From JBCCAG01 sp050331115 (GTDB lineage Bacteria; Cyanobacteriota; Cyanobacteriia; CAKZMO01), in NCBI GenBank assembly GCA_050331115.1, contig JBHJHD010000018.1, forward strand, positions 1-64,000: 64,000 nt of DNA, in the 5' to 3' direction. The first letter of the stretch is position 1. The number at the start of each line of letters is the position of its first letter. The translations under genes were made by a program, and so were the position numbers. The notes beneath the pieces were generated by a model. The model was not told the origin of the DNA. It did no database searches and saw only the letters and a list, made by a program, of their open reading frames with translations. Shown here piece after piece: positions 8,021 to 14,544 of this stretch.

Positions 8021-8338
8021 GCCTATCTTCTCTGGAGTCAGCAGAATCTGCGCTAATGCGCACTGTGGAACTACTGTGGAACTAACGAACTCAAAGGTCC
8101 AGCCTCAATATAGCTTCTATCCTACCGTGCATCTCCTCTGCTGCGCTCTGTCCAAGATCTGTGCTCAAGTTGGCATTACCTTTCCATAAGAATCAGGTAA
8201 AATTAGGCGTACTCTACCGTCGCTGCGTCGGCTTGGCACAAAGATTCGACATAGCAATACGAGCGAGTGCGAGAGCAATATTGGCCCAGGCGGAGATAGC
8301 GTGATTGACATGAGCTGTGGTTGCCGTTGTCCTATCGT
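8021..8338. other. 318-base divergent intergenic region
   Basis: Separates divergent genes, so it should hold two promoters. A TTGACA hexamer at 8305-8310 precedes the rightward gene but lies too close to its ATG to act as a normal -35 box. No coding sequence, hairpin or long repeat was recognised. Confidence 0.4.
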
Positions 8339-8821
8339 ATGACTTCTGACTTTTCCTCTCCAAGCGGCGTCAGCCTGCCTGATCTAAGGGCCCAAAGTTC
8401 GGCGGGTCGATCTGGGGTAGACGAGCCCAAGCCAGGCCGGCCTGACGTAATCGCTCAGTCTCTCAAGCCCGAGGATTACGAATGCCTCACCGTAGAGGAT
8501 GTGCAGGACGCGCTGGGGCGATCGCGAGCCTCGATTTACCGGTACGCCAATACGACGCCCGAGACGCTCAATCCCCCCTTCGATCGCAGGCGACTCAATC
8601 CAGAACTGCGCAAGCACAAGGACGCTCCGCTTGTGTTCCACCCCTCAGAGGTCGAGCGGTTCGCGCGGGATATTCTCGGCATCCAGCATGTCACCATTGA
8701 GGTTCAGGTGTCTGAGCAGACCGTTAATCAAAGCCTACTGCGACAGATTTTAGACGAACTCAAGGGAATACGCCGCCTTTTAGAAGCGACTCAAGACGAT
8801 GCTGCCAATGGTCCGACCTAA
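8339..8821 (+). CDS. Putative helix-turn-helix DNA-binding protein
   Basis: A 160-residue protein. ATG 8339 is preferred to the in-frame TTG at 8321. Residues 1-45 are a Ser/Pro-rich, probably disordered head. Residues 50-115 read ECLTVEDVQDALGRSRASIY followed by RYANTTPETLNPPFDRRRLN, the layout of an excisionase/MerR-like helix-turn-helix in which SRASIYRY is the recognition helix and FDRRRLN the wing; FHPSEVERFAR closes the fold. The tail (QSLLRQILDELKGIRRLLEA) is a short coiled coil that could make it a dimer. I know of similar proteins only as conserved cyanobacterial unknowns. Its target is unknown; autoregulation from the divergent spacer is possible. Confidence 0.72.
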   Translation: MTSDFSSPSGVSLPDLRAQSSAGRSGVDEPKPGRPDVIAQSLKPEDYECLTVEDVQDALGRSRASIYRYANTTPETLNPPFDRRRLNPELRKHKDAPLVFHPSEVERFARDILGIQHVTIEVQVSEQTVNQSLLRQILDELKGIRRLLEATQDDAANGPT

Positions 8822-8846
8822 GACCAATAGAGCGGCGCTGTGGAAC

Positions 8847-8894
8847 AGTCTTACAGCAGCATAGTCTTACAGCAGCATAGTCTTATAGCAGCAC
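8847..8894. repeat. 16-bp tandem repeat, three copies
   Basis: Units at 8847-8862 and 8863-8878 are identical (AGTCTTACAGCAGCAT); the third at 8879-8894 differs at two positions (C to T, final T to C). It occupies the spacer just after the putative DNA-binding protein. The period equals that of the repeat at 5360. Confidence 0.93.
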
Positions 8895-8955
8895 AGGCCT
8901 ACAGCGTCCTTCCGACGCGTCCGTACTATCCACCGCTTTTCGTCCCTACTTCAAC

Positions 8956-9132
8956 ATGAGCTCTTATAATCAGTCCGATAAGCCTCCGCAGTGGGATAGG
9001 CCGCTTGTCAACGCCATCGGCGTCGCGATCGCGCTATTGACCCTAGTGGTTCCCCTGGCGGCAATTACCTTTTCTTCGGCTAATGGTGGTGAACCCTGGC
9101 CGCCTTCATACAATTCCCTGCCTAGCGACTGA
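8956..9132 (+). CDS. 58-residue single-span membrane protein (sORF)
   Basis: A short gene running from ATG 8956 to TGA 9132. It reads MSSYNQSDKPPQWDRPLVNA, then a 22-residue hydrophobic helix (IGVAIALLTLVVPLAAITFS), then a polar Pro-rich tail ending NSLPSD. The polar-hydrophobic-polar layout with one span and the Trp/Arg collar are those of small thylakoid or plasma-membrane subunits. No Shine-Dalgarno is obvious, as is common for cyanobacterial small proteins. I do not recognise it as a known photosystem or cytochrome subunit. The gene is supported by composition only. Confidence 0.6.
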   Translation: MSSYNQSDKPPQWDRPLVNAIGVAIALLTLVVPLAAITFSSANGGEPWPPSYNSLPSD

Positions 9133-9246
9133 AGTCTATGAGCTTTTTGTAAGGGTAGGCAAAAACGCATGTAAGCAGACTGCCGTCATCTCCTACAATG
9201 CTATCGAGGCTAAAGCCCTCATGCACGATGACATTTGGAGATTATT

Positions 9247-9759
9247 GTGGATTTATCGCGTATTCCTCCGCAACCCAAGCCTGGTATTCTTAACGTCTTA
9301 GTCGAGATTCCAGCGGGCAGCAAAAACAAGTACGAGTACGACAAAGACCTAGAAGCGCTAGCGCTAGACCGCGTGCTCTATGCCTCGGTCCAGTATCCCT
9401 TTGACTATGGGTTCATTCCCAACACGCTGGCAGATGACGGCGATCCGCTAGATGGCCTTGTGATCATGGATCAGCCCACTTTCCCAGGTTGTGTTATCCC
9501 AGCTCGCCCCATTGGCATGCTAGAGATGATCGACGGTGGCGATCGCGATGAGAAGCTCCTGTGCGTGCCTGATAAAGATCCGCGCTACAGCCACGTGAAG
9601 TCTTTGCAGGATGTAGCAGCCCATCGGCTTGCGGAAGTATCAGAATTCTTCGGCACATACAAAAACCTAGAGAAAAAGGTCACCGAAATTCTAGGTTGGA
9701 AAGACGTTGATGCAGTCAATCAGCTCGTCGAGACTTGCATCAAGGCGTATAAGTCTTAG
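9247..9759 (+). CDS. ppa: Inorganic pyrophosphatase
   Basis: A 170-residue soluble family I pyrophosphatase that hydrolyses pyrophosphate to two phosphates, pulling biosynthetic reactions forward in the cytoplasm. GTG 9247 is chosen because GGAG stands six bases upstream and the protein then begins VDLSRIPPQPKPGILNVLVE, as the family does. Active-site segments are EIPAGSKNKYEYDKD, YPFDYGFIPNT, the signature DDGDPLDGLV with its metal-binding aspartates, and the KDPRYSHVKS segment. Length is normal. It appears to be transcribed alone and is followed by a weak hairpin. Confidence 0.96.
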   Translation: MDLSRIPPQPKPGILNVLVEIPAGSKNKYEYDKDLEALALDRVLYASVQYPFDYGFIPNTLADDGDPLDGLVIMDQPTFPGCVIPARPIGMLEMIDGGDRDEKLLCVPDKDPRYSHVKSLQDVAAHRLAEVSEFFGTYKNLEKKVTEILGWKDVDAVNQLVETCIKAYKS

Positions 9760-9810
9760 CTGGTTTGGCGGCCTGGCGATTATTTAGTCAAGTTGCCTAG
9801 GGTCAACGAT

Positions 9811-9832
9811 GTGGGCCGATTTTTCGGTCCAC
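9811..9832 (+). terminator. Possible terminator after ppa
   Basis: Stem GTGGGCCGA with TCGGTCCAC (nine pairs including one G-U) and loop TTTT, 52 bases after the ppa stop. Only a weak T-rich stretch (CCTTTTG) follows, so efficiency is uncertain. Confidence 0.45.
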
Positions 9833-9975
9833 GCTGCACCTTTTGTAAACAAGTCTTTAAGTAAGTAAATCTCTTTAAATACGGTCGATAGAAGGCTATA
9901 GCGCCTTCCAGATGGCCATTTAACCAGCCATCTTTCCGCTAAAACTGGCCTAAGCCTGCTCATTCTAATAGAAGC

Positions 9976-10005
9976 TTGGACATTGATTTTGGGTATCGCT
10001 ACAAT
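9976..10005 (+). promoter_or_regulatory. Sigma-70-type promoter candidate
   Basis: TTGGAC at 9976-9981 and TACAAT at 10000-10005 are separated by 18 bases. Transcription would start near 10012, about 345 bases before the next start codon, which would give that gene a long leader or produce a separate small RNA. Confidence 0.5.
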
Positions 10006-10355
10006 GCGGTAAGGAATATTGCATTGAAGAAAGGCATCTATGGCTATGGGGTTAGAAGCCCGATGGGCTTACAAAGTCCATAGCGGCTAAGGATCACTAT
10101 GGTGATAGGTTAGGGGTGCATCAGCACATACAGTTTCAAGAACGAAAAAGTCTCCGGACACTGCGGATTCTCAAAGAAGGTTAGGGAACAGTGCTTCAAA
10201 CAGCTGCAGGATAGCTCTATCACAGCGCCTCTTGAGATCGGCTTTCGGCTCTCGGCTTATCGTGCTTTATCAGGTCCAATGGATGACGGTGCTAGTATCC
10301 AACACTAGCAACGCATTCAAAGACTCGCATTCCCCAAAATTTTATTGAATGTAAT
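10006..10355 (+). other. Long leader or small-RNA candidate region
   Basis: No gene is visible in this stretch. It contains a nested fold: outer stem GCTATGG (10043-10049) with CCATAGC (10078-10084) enclosing the hairpin AAGCCC-GAT-GGGCTT (10056-10070). The base composition is more AT-rich and less biased than the flanking genes. No match to RNase P RNA, tmRNA, SRP RNA or a known riboswitch core was recognised. It may be a regulated 5' leader of the MBL gene. Confidence 0.35.
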
Positions 10356-11255
10356 ATGTTAGGTTCTGACGCGATTATCGATCGTATTCAAGCAAGCAGT
10401 GGCCGACAAACAGAAGCTGTGATTCAAGAGTTTTCCGTGACTTTCTGGGGCGTGCGAGGCAGCATTCCTACGCCCGGAATGAACACTGTTCGCTACGGCG
10501 GCAACACGGCTTGCGTTGAGCTAAACGTTGCTGGGCAGAAGCTAATCTTTGATGGTGGGACGGGTTTGCGGGTGTTAGGAAAGCACCTACAGCACGTAGA
10601 AGCGCTCAATGCCCACCTCTTTTTCACCCACACCCACTGGGACAGAATTCAGGGCTTTCCGTTCTTCATCCCTGCCTTTCAGGAGTCGAACTGCTTCCAC
10701 ATTTACGGCGCTACTGGGTTGACCGGAGCCTCAATCAAGCAGCGGCTAATGGACCAGATGATCTTGCCCCATTTTCCCGTCTCGCTGCGGGCAATGTCGT
10801 CAGAGCTGCACTTTCACAATATTGAGGCCGGTGCGGTTATTCCGCTTAAGGACGTCTCTGTAGAAACCTTGCCGCTCAACCAGGTTAACGGCGCTCTGGG
10901 CTATCGAATTAACTGTCAGGGCATCTCGGTCGTCTACGCTACGGATACGGCCCACATCCTCCAGCAGAAGGACGGCTTGGCCCACCTAGCCCATGACGCA
11001 GACCTGCTGATCATCGATGCGGTTTATCTAGACCACGCCTACTTCGACCCGATGCAGTCCGCTGCCTCACGGACGTTTGCCCAGTGGCACGCCTGCGTCG
11101 AAGCCGCCCTTAGCGCCGGAGCCAAGCAAATTCTGGTATTTCACCACGATCCAACCCACGAAGATGATTTCTTAGATTACGTAGAAACCGAAATGCGATC
11201 GACCTATGCCAACGTCAAAATCGCCCGCGAGGGGATGAGTCTCAGCCTGATTTGA
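10356..11255 (+). CDS. MBL-fold metallohydrolase, PhnP-like, with altered metal motif
   Basis: A 299-residue metallo-beta-lactamase-fold protein. After a 25-residue leader the family core begins at FSVTFWGVRGSIPTPG, then RYGGNTACVEL and FDGGTGLR, as in cyclic-phosphodiesterase and PhnP-like members. The metal motif HxHxDH reads HTHWDR at residues 92-97, so the last histidine, a ligand of the second metal, is Arg97. Later ligands look intact: ATDTAH, ADLLIIDAVYLD and VFHHDPTHEDDFLD. The ATG at 10356 lacks a ribosome site and the true start could be nearer to FSVTFW. Phosphodiesterase activity is plausible, but the substrate is unknown. It appears monocistronic behind a long leader. Confidence 0.82.
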   Translation: MLGSDAIIDRIQASSGRQTEAVIQEFSVTFWGVRGSIPTPGMNTVRYGGNTACVELNVAGQKLIFDGGTGLRVLGKHLQHVEALNAHLFFTHTHWDRIQGFPFFIPAFQESNCFHIYGATGLTGASIKQRLMDQMILPHFPVSLRAMSSELHFHNIEAGAVIPLKDVSVETLPLNQVNGALGYRINCQGISVVYATDTAHILQQKDGLAHLAHDADLLIIDAVYLDHAYFDPMQSAASRTFAQWHACVEAALSAGAKQILVFHHDPTHEDDFLDYVETEMRSTYANVKIAREGMSLSLI

Positions 11256-11408
11256 GAGGCTTCAAGTTGGGGGGAGATAAGGGGGTATAGCTCAGGGACA
11301 TAGGCAAGGGGCATAGACACAAGCGTGCGGCAGCGATCGCTGCCGGCAGGCTAGCGCCGAACTGTTTTACCATGGGCATGGTGACTGCAATCTCGGCGAG
11401 ATATCGAG

Positions 11409-12341
11409 TTGGACAATCGACACGGCTTCATTGCTATAGCCCCCTTCAGCAGCGCCCTATCGCAGATCAGGCAGCGATTGGAGAGTGCCGCTCAAGATGT
11501 CAGGCAGGATTTATCGGAGGCTGTCGATGGCCTATCCGCTAGCGTGGCTAGCACGGTTGCCACAACGACCGAGCGGGCAATGCAGTCCCTCGACTACACC
11601 GTGGGCCAGGCAGAAGGGGCAACGAGCAGCATTGCCCGGGAGCTGTGGCAGGCCATAGAAGCCGATTTGGGGCGCTGGCTTCAGGGCCATCCGCTGCTGC
11701 TGTGGCTCCTGACCCATCCGCTAGTTGCCCTCGGCCTGGCACTGGTGGGGGTTGTGCTGGTTTGGGGGTTTGTTCAGGCGATGGCCCAGCTGGCGCAGCG
11801 AGCCTGGATAATCCTGCTTAATATTCCCCTTTATCTCCTTCGATTGGCGGTGATGGCGCTGGGTCGCTTTGGGCGCTGGGCGGCGCGGCGCATCGCGGCG
11901 GGCTATGCCCAGGTGAGCGCGCTTCGTTCGGCCCAAAGGGCGATCGCGAGCGGCGTTCAGCGGCACGGCTCAGCTGAGGCTGATAGCTACCATAAAGGTC
12001 ATCTTGGCTCTAACGACAGCTTTAGCCTCGAAAACAGTTTTAGCCTTGAAAACAGCCTTGGCTTTGAAGATAGCCTCGGCTACAAAGAAGACTGGTGCTT
12101 ACCGGCGATGCCGAACGCTCCAGACGCCCGTGCTTTAGACGCTGATGCCTTGAGCCCCGATGCTTTACCTATGGGTGATTGGGTCAGCGCCATCGGTCAG
12201 ATAGAAGGCGTAGCGGCGCAGCAGTCGACAGACCGCGAGCTGATTGAGGGGCTGAAGCGCCTAGAGGCCCTCGGACAAGAGCAGACCCAAGCGCTTCAGA
12301 GGCTGGTCCGACTTTTAGAAAAGCGATCGCTCACCCCGTAG
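11409..12341 (+). CDS. Coiled-coil membrane protein of unknown function
   Basis: A 310-residue protein starting at TTG 11409; no upstream ATG or GTG is in frame. Residues 15-90 (LSQIRQRLESAAQDVRQDLS and onward) are an Ala/Gln-rich amphipathic helix likely to form a coiled coil. Two membrane spans follow near 95-150 (PLLLWLLTHPLVALGLALVG; AWIILLNIPLYLLRLAVMAL). A basic stretch (RFGRWAARRIA) lies after them, so the C-terminal half is probably cytoplasmic. That half has an imperfect repeat of about eight residues (SFSLENSFSLENSLGFEDS) and ends in a Leu/Gln-rich helix. I do not recognise the family. It converges with the SDR gene, 29 bases apart. Confidence 0.68.
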   Translation: MDNRHGFIAIAPFSSALSQIRQRLESAAQDVRQDLSEAVDGLSASVASTVATTTERAMQSLDYTVGQAEGATSSIARELWQAIEADLGRWLQGHPLLLWLLTHPLVALGLALVGVVLVWGFVQAMAQLAQRAWIILLNIPLYLLRLAVMALGRFGRWAARRIAAGYAQVSALRSAQRAIASGVQRHGSAEADSYHKGHLGSNDSFSLENSFSLENSLGFEDSLGYKEDWCLPAMPNAPDARALDADALSPDALPMGDWVSAIGQIEGVAAQQSTDRELIEGLKRLEALGQEQTQALQRLVRLLEKRSLTP

Positions 12342-12370
12342 CGGCTTCAAAGGTGAGCAGTTTAGATCCG

Positions 12371-13237
12371 CTAAGCGCCGACAACCACGCCGCCGTTGGG
12401 ATGCATCACCTGTCCCGTCATATAGGATGCGCCCTCAGAGGCGAGAAAGACGAAGCAGGACGCCACCTCAATGGGCTGGCCGGGGCGCTCCATCGGCACT
12501 TCTTTACCGAATCCCTCAACCTCCTCAGGCGGAAAGGAGTCAGGGATGAACGGCGTCCAAATCGGACCAGGGGCCACGCCGTTTACCCGAATTCCCTTCT
12601 TCAGCATTGGTTTTGCGAGCGATCGCGTGAAGGCCAGGATAGCGCCTTTGGTGGTGGAGTAGCTTAGCAGGGCGGCATTGCCCTTGTAAGCGTTGATTGA
12701 GGTCGTGTTGATAATCGAGCTGCCGGGCTTTAGGTGGGGCAGCGCCGCTTTGACAAAGTAGAACATCGAATAGATATTGACGCTGAAGATGCTGTTGAGC
12801 CGCTCCGGGTCGATGTCGCTGAGGTCAGATTCCTCTAGGTATTGCTCTGCCGCGTTGTTGACCAAGATGTTGAGCTTACCGAGCTCGCTGATGGTTTTCT
12901 CAACCGCCTGCTTGCAGAAGGGTTCGCCGCTGATGTCTCCCGCAATGGTGATGCAGCGGCGTCCATAGGACTCTACCGCCTCTTTCGTTGCCTTCGCGTC
13001 CTCGTGCTCATTGAGATAGACGATGGCGACGTCTGCTCCCTCTTTGGCGTAGAGAACAGCGGTCGATCGGCCAATGCCGCTGTCTCCACCGGTAATCAGC
13101 GCCACCTTATCTTTGAGTAGTCCGCTGCCCGCGTATTCTGGACTATCGTAGATCGGCGCCGGCGTCATTTTCTCTTCTACGGCGGGCTGACGGTCTTGGC
13201 CCTGGGCCGGAATGTCGTTTGCAGAGGGTAACCCCAT
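12371..13237 (-). CDS. SDR-family oxidoreductase, glucose-1-dehydrogenase/YghA-like
   Basis: A 288-residue NAD(P)-dependent short-chain dehydrogenase. It carries the 40-residue leader seen in YghA/YhdF-like members, with the motif YAGSGLLKDKVALITGGDSG, the cofactor loop TGGDSGIG, NNAA, the catalytic Ser of NTTSINAYKG, YSTTK (Tyr and Lys) and the VAPGPIWTPF loop. The start codon at 13237 has a strong ribosome site, AAGGAG, eight bases upstream. Related enzymes are often stress-induced and act on sugars or small aldehydes; the substrate here cannot be read. It is transcribed alone and leftward from a spacer that holds copy A of a dispersed repeat. Confidence 0.9.
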   Translation of the reverse strand: MGLPSANDIPAQGQDRQPAVEEKMTPAPIYDSPEYAGSGLLKDKVALITGGDSGIGRSTAVLYAKEGADVAIVYLNEHEDAKATKEAVESYGRRCITIAGDISGEPFCKQAVEKTISELGKLNILVNNAAEQYLEESDLSDIDPERLNSIFSVNIYSMFYFVKAALPHLKPGSSIINTTSINAYKGNAALLSYSTTKGAILAFTRSLAKPMLKKGIRVNGVAPGPIWTPFIPDSFPPEEVEGFGKEVPMERPGQPIEVASCFVFLASEGASYMTGQVMHPNGGVVVGA

Positions 13238-13360
13238 ATCTATGCTCCTTAGGATAGGGTGAACTGCTAAAACGGTAGCGATTTAACGACTCGCCGCTAA
13301 TCGACCCAAGGTAAGCCCCTGCTGCCGCTGCTGCTGCACTATGGAGAGAGTTTTTGTACT

Positions 13361-13476
13361 GCATTGGCCCAGCTGCTTTGCGTCAATGCAATTGGGCAAT
13401 TGGCGCAAAGCCTTGGCGTTTTGTAGGCAACCGGGTGCGCAAATGTCCCAACAAGTCAGTACATTTGCTATGGGCG
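13361..13476. repeat. Dispersed hairpin repeat, copy A
   Basis: About 115 bases aligning with the elements at 31211 and 31449. Shared blocks are TTGGCCCAG-TG, AAGCCTTGGCGTTTTGTAG-CA, GGGTGCGCAAATGTCCCAA and CATTTGC. Stems are TTTGCG (13377-13382) with CGCAAA and GCAAATGT (13439-13446) with ACATTTGC (13461-13468). It is noncoding and lies between divergent genes. Confidence 0.75.
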
Positions 13477-13546
13477 ATAGGGTCAACGCTATATAGTGGA
13501 AACCTAACCTCAGATCTACAGGGCTGCTTGCCCTGGCCGCTTGACC

Positions 13547-13750
13547 ATGTCTCCAATTCTGCTGATCGCAGCCCTGATCATCTCCTTTTTTATATTCACC
13601 TGGCTGATCCGCGTTGTCCGAGCTACGGTCAGCACCGCTATTACTATCGCCCTAATTGCCCTGGTGATTCAGCTTCTATTTGGCATCGGTCCTCAGGAGC
13701 TTTGGCAGCAGTTTGTCGACCTTTGGCAAAGCCTGTTCGGGCTAGTCTAA
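13547..13750 (+). CDS. Small two-helix membrane protein
   Basis: A 67-residue hydrophobic protein. ATG 13547 is preferred to TTG 13541. Two membrane helices are seen, MSPILLIAALIISFFIFTWL and VSTAITIALIALVIQLLFGI, joined by a short basic loop (IRVVRAT) and followed by an amphipathic Trp-containing tail (ELWQQFVDLWQSLFGLV). Conserved cyanobacterial proteins of this size and layout are known to me only as unknowns. It has no operon partner: a leftward thioesterase converges on it 40 bases downstream. Confidence 0.68.
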   Translation: MSPILLIAALIISFFIFTWLIRVVRATVSTAITIALIALVIQLLFGIGPQELWQQFVDLWQSLFGLV

Positions 13751-13790
13751 GGCGCTTTGCCACCTCCTAGAACTGAGTCTGCAGCGCTGC

Positions 13791-14321
13791 TTACGACGAG
13801 ACGTCGCCGACCAGCTGCATCAGCACCCGCTTTATTTCGGGAGGAAGCTGGCGCATAATTTTTCCTTTCTCTCGGTCGACCGCGACCAGGGAAACCTGGG
13901 CGCTAGCATAGACGCCAGCGGCCCCTGCCTCACGGCCCAGGTCGCTATGGTCCAGATCGCTGTCGAGGGGCTGAATCTTGTAGTTCCAGTTGAGCCGCAC
14001 CCCATCGATATTTTGCATCCGGGTTCTGACAATAGCGGTCGCGCCGAGGGGCAGCGAGCGGTGGTATCGAATCGACAGGTCGACCACCGGCAGGTCGCAC
14101 CCTAGAGCAACTAGGTTGGCAAAGTCCATCCCTAGCGATCGCAGGTATTCAACCCGGGCCTCCTCCATCCAGGCCACATAGCTGCCGTGCCAGGCGATCC
14201 CGCCGTAGTCGGTGTGGTGGGGCTGGACGCGGATTGGGTAGTCAAACCAGGCCGGTCCTGCCGTGGCCCGGACGCTTTGAATCGCATGGCCTGTCTGGTT
14301 ATCTGAAAGCTGAGGCTGCAT
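13791..14321 (-). CDS. Acyl-CoA/acyl-ACP thioesterase, hot-dog fold
   Basis: A 176-residue 4HBT-superfamily thioesterase that would release an acid from a coenzyme A or carrier-protein thioester in the cytoplasm. The fold begins at YPIRVQPHHTDYGGIAWHGS, which holds the YbgC-like aspartate (HTDYGG) and the HGSYVAWMEEAR helix; VVDLSIRYHRSLPLGATAIV and ASAQVSLVAVDREKGKIMRQ are the following strands. The sequence is longer than YbgC by an N-terminal leader of about 30 residues. It could take part in phylloquinone or carotenoid-acyl metabolism as related cyanobacterial members do, but that is inference. Confidence 0.85.
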   Translation of the reverse strand: MQPQLSDNQTGHAIQSVRATAGPAWFDYPIRVQPHHTDYGGIAWHGSYVAWMEEARVEYLRSLGMDFANLVALGCDLPVVDLSIRYHRSLPLGATAIVRTRMQNIDGVRLNWNYKIQPLDSDLDHSDLGREAGAAGVYASAQVSLVAVDREKGKIMRQLPPEIKRVLMQLVGDVSS

Positions 14322-14544
14322 AGCCCAAAATCCTCTCTAATGCATTGATACCCGATGCACTGGCGAATGCCGTATGATCTACTGAACGGAAGAGACGTCG
14401 CTTGCTAACGCACCATCTTTGCGTTGGCGCACCATCTTTGGTGAAGCAGGTTCTCCTGTCATATGATAGCTCTACGTCTGGTAGCTCTACATTTTGACTA
14501 AGCCATAGCCGACCACTGTTGCACTTCCATGGGATGCTCTCATT

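Noticed and set aside
5360..8894. CRISPR array
   Set aside because: The 16-base units are directly adjacent without spacers and are too short; no cas gene is present.
9760..10355. RNase P RNA, tmRNA or 6S RNA
   Set aside because: None of the conserved cores was found in the spacer; left as a candidate structured leader only.
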